Of a stretch of DNA of 64,000 nt, positions 36,901 to 49,415 are shown one piece after another. The position numbers and the translations under genes are program-made. Numbering within the stretch: the stretch's first letter is position 1; each line of letters starts with the position of its first letter. Source of the DNA: Atrichornis clamosus (taxonomy: Eukaryota; Chordata; Aves; Passeriformes; Menuridae); contig WBMZ01009466.1 of assembly GCA_013400975.1 (NCBI GenBank), positions 124,001-188,000 on the forward strand, in the 5' to 3' direction. Below the pieces are notes generated by a model. The model was given only the letters and a program-made list of their open reading frames with translations, searched no databases and was not told where the DNA came from.

Positions 36901-39900
36901 AGGATGAGGCTGGAGCTCCCTGTCGCTGTACTCTCTGAGACCCAGCTGTGGCTGTTTCCGACCTCCCTGTGCCCCTGCTCCCAGGGAGCTCTGCAAGCCC
37001 CTGTGCTCTTCTCTTCAGAGCAGAATAGCAATGCTTGCTTGCTGCACAAGCTGACATCCCAGGGGCTGCTGATGACACAAAGGTGCTCAGGGCAATGGAG
37101 AGCTCTGTGCCTCAATGAACTACCCACATCGTGCTTCTTTTCAACTTTTAACAACTACTGCTATGAGAAAGAAAAGCACCTTTTTCCCAGTGAGGTTAAG
37201 CAAAGTTTTTTCAATGTGTCAAAGAAAGTGTCTGGTTTGAATAGAACTTTGCAAAGTGTCGTTATTCAAAACTGTGGGTATGTGGGGTGATACTTGGGGA
37301 AAAAAGGGGACTTTTGTTGGCTTCTCTAGCATTGATAATGGACACATTATTTAATTTTAATCAGTTAAAATATTATATCATAGTGTAGATTTTAATTTAA
37401 TTTTTAGTTCAAAGAAGCATTCAGATTTATTTTGCTATAGAAAAAAGTCTGCTCCATGATACCTGCTTGTTAAAAAAAAATAGAATTTTTGTTATGATTA
37501 TGACTAACCTTGTTCCTTTTTGCATCTTTAAGGGAGATGGAAGTATCTGGAAAAAACAAAATTCTCAATTGCATTATGTATTGATCTTTTTTCTCCTAAC
37601 ACCATGTGACCTGAGGCAAAACCAAAGGTGAGTTTTATTCTTCTCCTTCTGCAGAGAATTCATAGTAATGTGAATGTAGGATTCATGGGAGTGACGTCTA
37701 TACATGAGGGGCTAACCTGTCAGAGGGTGTCCCATGGGAGAAGTGAAGAATGCAGAAGTCTGATTGCAATTCCTGAATGTACTAAAGCAGCATCCTCAGA
37801 GATAGAAAAGTATCCTGGACTCCAGAAAAACATATTAGCTCACCATTCTTTGTGGAATATAATCCCCAGAGTAAACTACACCACTAGACTCCCTCACAGT
37901 GTAAAATATTTAGCTCTGCATTTTTGAACCAGGTCTAATAACAATGGTGCTATTTTATGCTTCATAAGGCATACTTCACTCTGGTAACCTCCTGCCTATA
38001 CTGCACTTGATTTTATGAAATATTTCCTTCTCTTTATCTCTGGTCCATCTTCTTCTCCCAGGATCTCTGGAAGAGCTGTAAAAGTATCTCATTAATTTCA
38101 GCCCATTTATTCCCCAGCCCTTTTGGCTGCAGGTTTCCAAGTGATGCAGGAATAGTCAATTAAGTGTTTAGGACAATCCATGAGCCTCTTTCAAATTCTT
38201 TGGGGCAGAAGGGAAAGAACAAAGAGGATTAGAAATCCATGAAGGACGCTAAGAGAGATGAATCCTTTATTTTGCCAAGGATAAACCTCTGGATGAAAAA
38301 TATTGTTCTTGGATATTGTACATCTTCTAAAGTGTTTTCTCTTAAACCAACAGACTCATCAAGCTATTGCCTGACATCCTTCGCACCCCCTTTCAGCAGC
38401 ACCTGCCATCTCTACTCTCCAAAGCTTTTGGGAAATGAAACAGATGAGGGTCTGGCTGCTCTCTGCCTGTGGCTGTCAGGTGTCTGCAGCATTCATGTCT
38501 AGAGGCAATATTTTCTCACTGCTGGTAGAGCAGAAGTACAAGAAACAATTTACTTGTGCTGGACTACAGAAAACTCATTGGTCCTTATTCTCTTATGGTT
38601 TGTGAATGTACAGTACAGTACAATAAATCTGAGAGAAAGCCTATTACAAGCTGGCAATAGTTACTTTGCATTCATGGGCTTATTGAGAAGTTTCTTAGTA
38701 GCATGTAGGAGCAGGATAACAAGGGAACAGTTAGTATATTCCACTTAAGATGGCCTCATGACCATTTCTTTTCAGCTAAGATACTGTTTTCTAGTCCACA
38801 TGTGTTGTGCACATTCTTCAGGCAGGATTAGTTCTTGGTGTAAATCCTGCTGATGTCAGTGAACCTACACCAGCAGAAGTTTGGCTAAGCTGTTTTCCAC
38901 ACCTAAGACAGAGGGACTTCAACAAGCGCCTGAGGAGTAAGAGTTTCTCATTTCTGTGTTGCTTGAGAAAAACAATGCCTTCAGTAAAATACCACCTTTT
39001 AAAAGCAACACAAGAAAATATTCCATGCAGTAACAAATTAGAGCAAGCAAGCTACTTTTAATGTTGACATTGATTGATCAGAAAATATTTCATTACATAT
39101 GAAGAGAAATAGCTGCCTATTAAGTCTGACAAACTTCTCAAGTGTCTATTTTTATTCCTGTTCATATTAGCACCCATTTTGCTAGCAATGCAAAACCCAC
39201 TGTGTCTGCCTGGCATGAGTAATAAGCATCTGTCAGGATATCTGCATCTACAATTAAATCCTGAATACTCCTGTATAGTATCTGAAGAAATAGAAGATTA
39301 ACATCTGGCTGTTTCTATCCTGAGAATTATTTGGGGAATTTGATTGCCCCCAGTCCACAGGGAATTTAACCTGGCCCCACCATGCATCACAGAGAGCACT
39401 TAAGCTGCACGACCATTCATTTAATAACCCAGAAGTTTACCACTGGGAAAAGAAGAGCAGGTGGAGAAGGAGACCCCAAAGGTGCACAGTAGTGGTCCTT
39501 TGGTCATCCATTCCACAGAAAACATCATCACAACATGATGCATTAATTGACCCCCTCCTTGCTAGTGTCCACAGGAGATTGAATTTACTCCATGCCTAAG
39601 CTGGTCTAATAAAAGTATTACCTCTCTCCACAGACCTTTCCTCGTCTACTGAAACAGGTTTTCTCTTATGGGCATGGTTCCTCTCAAGTAGTCTTGATTT
39701 ACAGGGACGTTTAATGTGGTAAAGAATGCAATGGAAGACAAAGTGCTAAACTTCCACTCTTGTGTTTTCACCCAAAAATCTTTCCGGGCATTCAGTTCAT
39801 GTACCAAAATTTCATCATGATTTTTTTCCTTCAAAATGTATTTCAACTGAAAGAAAGCAAAGTCAGTAACCAAAAGAGCCCTATTTAGGTACCTAGGCAC

Positions 39901-41037
39901 AAATAATATACCTCAATTTTTACTAAAATCTCTTTTCATTTAAATATTCTTAATGTTGTTCCACATTTTTTCTTCTGAACTGTGTACTGGATTTATACCT
40001 TATCATTCATTATTTTACCTAAAAAGCAAATTTTAAAAAGTGGGAATATAATATCTGTGATTTTCTACTGAGATCTTTTCACAGATTTTTACACTCTAAT
40101 AGGTACAAATGTCCATCTGACTTGGTGATGGAACCATATGCCACACAGTTTCCTCCAATTACATTTGTGGTAAACTGTCACATTTCTGTTGGACTAAAAT
40201 ATATCTTATAGAAAGGGAATCAGTTTTGAAATGAGGTTGTCAAGAAATGGAAAATTATTCTTTACCTCAGTAATTTATTTTGAGAGTGGACTCACTAGCC
40301 ACTCATAATGACATATGTGTGCCTTTATTTTTAATATAAATCTGCATGGATTTAGTATCCAGACTTTTAAAGCAAGCTTTTTTTTTCTATTAAAGTAACA
40401 TATTTCTATTGTTAAAAAGGTTGGTATTGTATTTTCTTGTATGTATTCCAATACATCGATTAAATAATATCTCAGGCTTCTCTTTTGATGAAGTAAATGG
40501 GTTTGCCCCCTTAGTTATCTCTTCTCCTTGCTTTTGTACCTCAGTTAAGATTTGGGGTTCTGTTCTCTTCAATCTGTCAATCTCCCTTTTAAACTGCAGT
40601 CATCCGAATGAGCTGCAGTACTCTAATTTTATTTTCAGTGCTGATCATGCAGATACATAACGCCCACTTTTTCCAAAATAATTTGCTGTTCATGTTAGCT
40701 TTCCTGGGTGTGTTTTGTTGTCAGTCCTTATGGAAATAGTGCCACTTTTATATAAATTACTTGCTTTAGGCATACATATTGGAAAATACCAGGAATTGCT
40801 CTAAGAAACTCATCCAAAAACGGAGCTTGATGTAGTGAGAATTTAGTATGCCCAGAGGCATCTATTGACTTTAATGAGGCTTTATACAACCCAAATACCT
40901 TCCCATGTGGGAATCCATGAATCAAATTTGAAAATATTTAGGATCTGTAATGGGAAAAAATAAAGATAAGAAACGAGAAATATACTGAAAAAAATAATCC
41001 TTGGGTGGCAATATGATTCTTCTAGCTTCAAGATTGC

Positions 41038-41141
41038 ATTTTATTTTATTTTATTTTATTTTAAATTTTATTTTTAATTCTTATTTTATTTTTAATTTTA
41101 ATTTTATTTAATTTTTTTAAAATGATTTTATTTTATTTTAC
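41038..41141. repeat. (ATTTT)n-type pentanucleotide repeat
   Basis: About 100 bp of TTTTA units with interruptions (AAATTTTA, AATTCTTA). The start is nearly pure and the middle is degenerate. Confidence 0.9.
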
Positions 41142-44100
41142 TTGTGCCTGAATAATAAACAGAAGACTGATAAACTGTAGTAGGAAAAAATACAGTGGAA
41201 CTAGAGGACAAATACTATAACAAAATTCTGAGGTGGTACTTGATAATTGTCCCATTAATTTAATTCTTTTAGAATCATGTATGTCATCTCAAGCCAAGGA
41301 TTTAACAAAATCACTGTATTTTCATTTGGAACTTGTTCACTGGAAACTTTTTTTTGAAAATGGAAATTAATTTGAAGAGTACTTCATCTATTACTTTAAT
41401 CTTCAATGCCTTTTGGAAAAGACCTTAGAAAAATAATCATAGATCACATAGAAACTTAAATCAATTTGTTAATAATTTCAGAACATTTATAAAATCTAAA
41501 TATGCAAATTGAACAAAAGCTTTCTGATACTGATTTCAGGCTGCACTTTCAGCAATTTATGGCCAAAGGCAAGTGAAAGATGGGAAGAAAATTATGCTAT
41601 TTTTCTATTTTTCATTGTAATCCAAAGTCAGGAATGCTATATGTACATGAAAGGGCATGAATCAGCAATGTAGGAAATTGCATTTAATCCACCACAAGAT
41701 TTAGTAGTTGCTAAGATTCATTAATTGCAAAAGAAGTAACATGAGCTTTGGCTTCTGGAGTAACTTCTAAAAGCCCAAAGAAACAGCTTCTCTTTATTGT
41801 AAATGATGTTTATACCTGACGTAGATCCACAGTTTTTGAATGACAAAATTAAATAAATATTGAACTATCTATATAGTCTGCAATTTTCTTGCATACGTAT
41901 AGACAACTAATGCCATAAATATCCCTCTGAAAGTAGAACAAACTTCAGCCAACTTAAGCTGCTAGTGGCTCTTAAACTTGATTCACTCATTTGACAAAAT
42001 CCCCAGCTTTGAAAAATAGTCAGAGAACAAATGGACTAAATGGAGATTGGTTTCCCTCAATTTAGGAGATCCCAGAAGATTTATTTAACTCCCAGCAAAA
42101 TTTAAAATCGACTTCCATCAGCCAAGATATGTGGAGAATACAGGGAAAGGGTAAATATTCCTGCTGTAAGTGAATGATTAGCCTATAAGTAAAATACATT
42201 GTTGAAGTTCAAGGAATTCCTGATTTTCCAAAGCCTTTTGGACGATTTCATAAATAAATCTAAAAGGAACTACTTTTGAAAATTTCATCTGTTCTGCACT
42301 GGTTATTTTCTTCCCTCTTTATCTTTTTGAAAGGTTCTGAGGCAGGCTACTCCAATTTGGAGAAAATTGAAGAAAGTGCCTAAAAATGTCCCAGAAAACA
42401 AAATAACTATACTTCTATGGCAAATCTGAGTTGATGTAAAGAATTACTTGACTTAAAATTAATGATGAAAGCTTAAAATGAGGTAATGATATTATAAAGC
42501 TTTGCGTGGTGAAATAAATTTTGCTTTTTTTGGAATGACCATTTTGATATGGAAGTGCCCTCTTCTCAGTTCTGCTACTCACAGCCGTTAACCTAAACAA
42601 TAAAAATCCACTAACAGAGACTATCTAATGAATAAGGTTGTCAGGCTCTGACCAAAAAGGATGATGTGTCTTATGATACTATTATGTTTTGACAGGACAT
42701 CATAAAAGGGTGAGATCATTTCTACAACACATCAGAATCTGTTGTGACCACAGAAGAACAAATTATTCTAGGGCTGGAATTAAGACAGGAAATTATGCTT
42801 TTCAATATCAGTAGCAATTTCACATTAAGAGTCTGAGACCTTTCTGTATCATTTCACAAGAACACATTTATTCTGCAATACATACCAACATATTGCAGCA
42901 ACACTGCTTTCACTTCTTTTGGTTTATATAAATCCTCAGGTAGCCAGGCCTTAATTATGGCAGCTTTTACTGAAGGTTTAGTCTGTTCTGTTTAAAGCTA
43001 TGTTTTTATGTTAGTAAATAGTGGAAATTTGTCACCAAAACTGTCAGTATTCTTCTGTGTCACTTCTGCAAACATTTTCTCATGAGTTTATTTTTAGGTA
43101 TGCATGTGTTTGCTGAAGGTCAAGTGCTTGAGAGCTTGGGCACATAAGAAATGTTGTTCCAGAACAGAATAATGGTTCAGTGATTTCCATATCCTGTTCT
43201 AGCGATGACCACAGATGTGATGGATGCTTCACATCTACTTAATGGCGCAGTAATACATCATGCAGATATGATTGTCCTTATCCAAGACAACCCTGACTGA
43301 AGATCACTGAATCGTCAGAATTGCTAATACTAAAGCTGTTACAGACATTGTTGTTTAATGGTAAATCTTTTTTTGTGAATCCTTCTGCCTCTAATGTGTT
43401 AGTCCAGTTTTAGAAATAGCTGTTTTCATTACAGTTTCGCCAAAGAGTTGAATGCCTATGAAGCCAAATTTCACTTTGGGAATAGGTGATGATTCTGGAC
43501 ATTCATGATTTCCAGTGTCATTTCCAGTCACAAATTTCCATTGGTGTCAGTGGAAATGTATGCTCATACTTCTAAAACCAGGAATAAAAGTACAAAACTG
43601 GCTAGGTGTTTTTCCATTCAGTCCTCATAAAGTCAAGTATATAGTGATTAACATATATTAAAAATCAATTCTAAACACAAACTCGACTGTAGACACCTGA
43701 TATGATACTCCTACTGTGTTAGAGTTGTTAGTGTTGATAGATAATGTAGCAAATGTGGAAACTCAAAAAGGACAAACAGCAGAAACTAGATAAAGACTTA
43801 ACTAGACTTTGAGAAGAAAAGGTGAATGTTTTTCAACTACTTAGTTATATTTCTAATAAAAATGGAAAGCAGATAAATATTTTCTATGTTTAGTAGAAAT
43901 CCAAATTCATGCTCTAATTATTCCAAACATGAACAATCTAATTTGCTGCTGAGCAATGTTCCTAGAGGATGATATTCTCTATCAACAGCTGTAGTCTGCA
44001 TCTAGAGGTAGAGGAGGGATAGAATCTCATGTACTTTTAGAATTGTTTAATGACAGACTAAGTAGGTGTAGGAGGCTGAGGTTCAGATTCAGTAAAACAA

Positions 44101-44344
44101 AGCCAAAGGCAAAAGAAGTGGAAGGGGGATGTTGGTCCATTTTTCTAGGTGTACTTATTTTTCTTCTGTCAGATATTCTTCTAGGCAATTGTTGGAAACT
44201 TGTAAAAGTGAAGACTTCCAGGCAATTTATTCTATGCTTTGCTGTCCATTTTTTTTTTTTAATTCAGTCTGTCCTGAAATCTAACCTTGATTTTGCTGCA
44301 TTATACTTCTTTTCTATCTTGGAAAGCAGAAAATGCTACTTCAA

Positions 44345-44399
44345 GGTTTTTGGGTTTGTTTTTTGTTTTTGTTTTTGCTTTTGTTTTTGTTTTTGTTTT
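44345..44399. repeat. (GTTTTT)n hexanucleotide repeat
   Basis: About eight or nine GTTTTT-like units with a few changes (GCTTTT, GTTTTC). Any frame read through it gives an artificial low-complexity run of Phe and Cys. Confidence 0.9.
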
Positions 44400-44722
44400 C
44401 ATTTCTGCTAGATGATTTGAGACCATTGATTGTTCTACCTTTCTCTCAAAGCAAGACAGGCTTTATACAGTAAAGCTCACTTCTGACTTATGATGTCCAA
44501 TTACTCCTGTTGCTCTCTTCTGAACTTTACTGAAGAGATTCGAGTTTTATCTTGGGTGACAGCTCAAAACTTGGCAGAATGCTACAGCCAAGGCTCTTCA
44601 AGTCCTGAACAGAGAAAGGGATTATTTCACACGTTGTCATTTCTTGAAACTGTTAACACCAAGCTGTGTTGTCCAGCTGACGCAATGCAGGGAAGGTATG
44701 GTGTCCAGAATCATGACAGGCT

Positions 44723-45509
44723 TGTGGGAATCCCATGAAGTTCAACAAGGCCAGATGTAAGGTCCCACACATAGGTCAGTGCAATGCCAAGCACAAATAC
44801 TGTCTGGGTGGAGAATGGACTGGGAACAGCCCTGCTAAGAAAGACTTGGGGGTTCTGGTGGATGAGAATTTTGATGGTACCTGGCATTGTGTGCTCGCAG
44901 CCCAGAAAGCTAACTGTATCCTCTGCTGCATCAAAAGCAACGTAGCCAGCAGGGCAAGGGAGTTAGTCTGCCCCTCTGCTCTGGTGAGAACCCATCTGGA
45001 TACTGCATCCAGCCCTGTGGTCCCCAGCACAGAGACAGGGACATGTCGGAGCAATCCCAAAGGAGGCTGTGATGATGCTCAGTGGGTTGGAGACCCTCTC
45101 CTGTGAAGACAGGCTGAGAGAGATGGAATTGTTCAGCCTGGAGAAGAGAAGGCTTTGGGGAGACCATATAGCACCTTTTGGTACCTAAAGTGGACCTGCA
45201 AGAGACCTGAAAAGGGACTTTTTTACAAAGGCAGTATTTAGTGACAGTACAAGGGGAACTGGTTTTAAACCAAAAGAGAGTAGATTTAGATTAAATACTA
45301 AGACATTCTTTACTGTGAGTGTGGTCATACTGGAGCAGGCTGCCCAGAGAAGCTGTGGATGCTCCACTTCTGTAAGTATTGAAGCCCAGATTGGATGGGG
45401 TGTTGAGCAACCTGGTATAGTGGAAGGTGTCCCTACCCATGGCAGGAGGGTTGGAACTAGCTGATCTTTATGCTCACTACCAATATAAAATATTTTATGA
45501 TTCTATGAA
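44723..45509 (+). mobile_element. CR1 LINE fragment, ORF2 C-terminus and 3' end
   Basis: The plus-strand order is MKFNKARCKV, then SPAKKDLGVLVDEN, 'AAQKANCILCCIKSNVASRA' and the 'RTHLDTA' block, followed by 'GAGAGAGATGGAATTGTTCAGCCTGG'-like sequence in several frames. It then passes 'GGTTTTAAACCAAAAGAGAG' and 'TTAGATTAAATACTAAG', and ends with 'TGATTCTATGAAA' at 45509. It lacks the RT domain (5'-truncated), and indels break the reading. It is more complete than the other short copies here, with about 790 bp from ORF2 to the tail. Confidence 0.93.
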
Positions 45510-48500
45510 AATGAGATTTAAAAAAATTCAATCACTTCTCTATGATTGTGTCTCTATCTGTGTTGAAAGTTTTAGTTGTCAACTTGAAAGATTAACTCTC
45601 TTCTAAACAATACAAATGAAAAAAGAAATTAAGTTTATACTTCAATTACATAAATGAAAATATTATCATGCCTTTCTTTAAAACTATATGCAGGGCCTGT
45701 GGGTGAATTCCCCTAAGGTCCTCTTAATGGAGAGAGAAGAGGAAAATACATAGAAGGAGACCAATAGATAACATTTCAAGGACTCAGAGGTAAGTAGTTT
45801 GCCAGGTAATGAATTGAAGAGGGGACTTATTTGGTTGTTCGAGTCAACTGTAGAATATTTTGCCAAGTCAAATTTTCTTGATGAAATAAAAACTTTGCTG
45901 TGTAAAAATTGATTTATTTTGTTATCATGATTTGATCTAGATCCCTTTCAGAACACTTTGCCCAGCTGTTTTGAATTAAATGATACAACAGCGTGCTGTG
46001 TAGCAAATTCTGGTTTCTAGGGTGCATCCAACACTGTGTTGCATTCAAAAATTCCCCAAGAAAGCAAACAAATAAGCAGCAACCTAAATCCAATATTTGG
46101 TACGTGTATTAATTTTACAGATCTGTGAAATGAATTTCTGAGGGAGATTTCAGCAGTATTTATTTCTCTTTCTCTTGCAGTTTAGAATACTGGAATACAT
46201 CTGTTTCAATTCAATACATACTCCCATGTATTTTGCTCAGTGTTTTACAAAAGTATGAAATACAGCTGAAATAAAAAAGGGTTGTTTTTTTTTTTTTTAA
46301 ATCATTACTAAATTCTTGTGATATTTTGACTCAGAGCTTGAGAACTCAAAGTCATGGTTTGCACAGCCATGTTACACTGTTAAATGATTGCGGTTCAGAT
46401 TGATTGATTTACACATGAAGCTCCCAGGAAAGTTGATGGGAAACTGCCTACAGATCAGGGACAGTCTGTGATTCTAAATACAGTTACATTTTATACAGCA
46501 TGAAAACTTGTGTACTGAAAAAATTTGTACCTTTATTTATTCCACTCGTTAGCTTCCCATAGATGCTGATGGATCCCTCCCTAATGGTGAAAAGAAGTTT
46601 TATCATCTGTTTGTGAAAAATGAAAAAAGAGGTAATATATTTTGAAATATGGAATGGAATGAGGGCTGCATTTATTAACAATTAAAACCAGCTCCAATCA
46701 TTATATAATTAATTAAGATGTTCTGCACTCAAATAATTTCTTAGAAAAATATTGTCCTAGGTCAATACTAAGTTAAAGTGCATTAATTTCATACATTGAT
46801 TTTAAAGGAACTATGGTGATGTAGAGCAGACAGGAAATTGGCTTGCCACTGTGACATTGGGAGTCGGAGCTTAAAGACAAATCAGCATTTAATCAGCTAA
46901 ACTGTAGCTCCAGTGCAACTTAGGCAGCTCAGCTCTTTCAGACTGATTCACAAAGCCTCCGTCTGACATCTAAGATGTGCCAATAACTTACTTTTGGTCA
47001 TCAACATTAGCTAGCTCCCTAAAATCTAGAGGTATGCAAACACTATTTTAAAGCCAGACGTAGTATTTACTCATTCATATTTTACCTAAAGCCATGAAAC
47101 CAATTTGCAAATGTAACTAGACAATTTTTCTTTTGAAGATGAGATGGAGTCTTTTTGTGGATCAACAATATTTTTCATGGAGTACAAAATTATGAAAACT
47201 AAAAATTCGCTTCCAAAAAGGTGCTTTATAATGCAATCATCAAATGGAACAAATGCCCATTTACACCAACAGGGAATTTGGCTCATTCCAGTGACCCACT
47301 TTTTTTTGTTCAAGTAGGCTTCGTTTATACCTTAAGGGTTTGCTGGACATCATTGTTCTCCTTGAAATCCCAGCCAACAGATATTAAAAGAAGTTCAAGA
47401 AATAATGCCCATAGCAAGCAATTAAAAGAAACACAGACAATGCTCATCCAAGTTTCTTGTCCTTCCTTTTTCTAAGGAAGGACATGTTGTTAACAGTGAG
47501 AGAATTCCCTGATAAAGTCAATCCTGAATAATAACTTGAGAATCTCACCTCTACCGCATCCACAATCTATACAACCATGTTGCTGAGTAGAAGGGGGATT
47601 GTTTTCCCTTACTGAAGTCAATTATAAAATTATGGAAACAGAAATACCAAGGAGGAACAATTTTTAATCCCCTGGTTTTGCATCATTATGGACATCTAAA
47701 TTGATATGAAAATCAGGTTAATTGCCTTCTGTCCTGGACAGCCTGCCACAAGTGTCTTTCTGACCTGCATTTAGGTATTGCAAGAAGGATGTATCTACAA
47801 ACAGCAGTAGCTGCCACTGTAGGGTACATTGGCAGCCTACCATTTTTGGGTGTAAGTCAAGAGCTAGAGCACTTCTATGGAGGCCAAGCTCTCCTTTTAC
47901 CCTGTATATAAATGTGGCATGCATAAAAGTGGGTATTCACCCACTTTTTATTTCACAGTGGCAGAGATGGCAAGTCTATGGCATGCGTGTTTCGTCCTCT
48001 GTAGATTACTTACGATTTTCTTTACGTTTCACGTCTCTGTAAAGTGCTGTTGTGACAGCTGACTCGCAATGTTTTGACATTGTTCCTACCAATTCTCCAG
48101 GTGTTTTCCCTAGAGCTTCTCAGTCTCATTTCCTCCCCTTTCTCTGTTTAGCACTGCCTATCAGTTTTCTAAATCAAAACAGACTGTATTGCTTCTGTTT
48201 CTTCTATTGCAAATGCACACTTGATCTATAATTTGATGGCTTTTAACTCCTCCTTTTTGATCAAACCCTTTGTAGATATAAAGTGCATACATCCCCTATT
48301 CAATTTAATTTTTGCCTCCTTATGATGTTTTTGTATGTAGATTATAATACCACAGAGTCAGACACACATTGAAGGAAGCAGGGTTAAGGGAGTCCATGCA
48401 ATCAAACACAATTGCAGTACAGCACAATACAAGCAACTTAGAGTACAAGGAAATCCATGCTGCAGAACAATATTTTCATCTCTGAATTTGACACAACTCA

Positions 48501-48517
48501 AAGTTGAGAAAGTCTAC

Positions 48518-48566
48518 TTATTGGAGCCCAGTGAGCTTATTGGAGCCCAATGAGCTTACTGGAGCT
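48518..48566. repeat. 19-bp tandem repeat, 2.6 copies
   Basis: The unit is TTATTGGAGCCCAGTGAGC. The second copy has one change (CAATGAGC), and a partial third copy (TTACTGGAGCT) follows. Confidence 0.85.
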
Positions 48567-49120
48567 AAGAAGGCAAATTATAAAATACTCAATTTTCATT
48601 CATGTCTGCATTAATGAAATGTACTTTTAAAAAACAGGCTTTCAAAGAACAGAGAAGTCATGCTTAAAAAACAACTGCAAGTAATTTTGAGGTAAAGGTA
48701 CACACATGGGATGAAGAAAGTAGAGAGTAATTTTTGCTACTAATGCTGAATGAAAGAACAAATTCAACAGGACTCCAAATAGAGCCTGGTGTCTATGTTC
48801 TCTAAAATAAAATTGCAGAGAGATATTTCACATTCTACTTCATAGTTTCAAATGTTTTAATTGTACCATTAGCTCTATAACCTTGTATTAAGAGTAACTG
48901 ATGGTTCATAAAAATCTCTTAAAAGAAATAATCCTAGAAACTTTTCATTTAAGATAGTTTCCAAAGCTTTCCTCCAGCTATTAATTGTTATTTAGTTCAA
49001 CAGTATATATGATGTGTCACTACAGTTAATTATATTAATTATATATAATTATTTTGACTAAAGACTTGTCATTTTCATTACCCAGCAAAGAAATAGCTTC
49101 ATTTAAAAAATTAAAAATTG

Positions 49121-49223
49121 TAAGGTGAAAGAAAAGGACATCAAAGGAAAATAGGGAAAAGACAAGGAAATTTAGAAAGAAAGTAATAAGGAAGAAGGGG
49201 GGAAGAAAGAAAAAATACAGGGT
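49121..49223. repeat. Purine-rich tract
   Basis: About 100 bp of which close to nine in ten bases are A or G (GAAAGAAAAGG, GGAAGAAGGGGGGAAGAAAG). It is a low-complexity stretch. Mirror-like parts could adopt unusual DNA structures, but nothing shows a role. Confidence 0.7.
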
Positions 49224-49303
49224 TAAACAATCAGATCTTGTTTTTCTTTACTTTTATAGTTGTCCTCTTTGTTTAATCATATTTTATTTGTAGATAACAA
49301 TAA

Positions 49304-49415
49304 TTCATAGAATCATAGAATCATTGAGGTTGGAAAATACCTCTAAGTTCATAGAGTCTAATTATAAACATATCATTGCCAAGTCCACCACTCAAGTATG
49401 TAACTTGAAGAGCCA
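49304..49415 (-). mobile_element. CR1 LINE 3' terminus, very short
   Basis: On the plus strand it reads 'TTCATAGAATCATAGAATCA', then 'GAGGTTGGAAAATACCTCTAAG' and 'CAAGTCCACCACT'. This is the reverse complement of the last ~110 bp of a CR1 3' untranslated region with its tail repeat. Only the extreme 3' end was copied. Confidence 0.85.

Larger units (their letters stand above)
33956..44722. other. Long unique non-coding stretch
   Basis: No gene is recognised. A possible conserved block is at about 34540-34740. Locally GC-richer patches lie at about 35050-35270, 36840-37120 and 38340-38510; none translates into a family I know. An open frame at 36477-36740 (plus) follows a CAG acceptor-like site, but its tail (HCLFACFCCHCCSH) looks random. 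Around 38830-38885 'GTGTAAATCCTGCTGATGTC' followed by 'ACACCAGCAGAAGTTTGGC' resembles an old amniote repeat. Microsatellites at 41038-41141 and 44345-44399 are listed separately. Confidence 0.5.
45510..49303. other. Unique AT-rich non-coding sequence
   Basis: No gene is recognised. A run of 14 T lies at 46285-46298. A 19-bp unit is repeated 2.6 times at 48518-48566. A purine-rich tract is at 49121-49223. A 16-bp AT-only palindrome lies within 49030-49050. Open frames are under 90 codons. Confidence 0.5.

Noticed and set aside
36904..37290. Open frame of 128 codons (plus), with overlapping minus-strand frames
   Set aside because: Several frames are open on both strands at once because the patch is GC-richer and stop-poor. 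None resembles a known protein.
44043..44411. Open frame ending in a Phe/Cys-rich run
   Set aside because: The run is simply the GTTTTT microsatellite read as codons.
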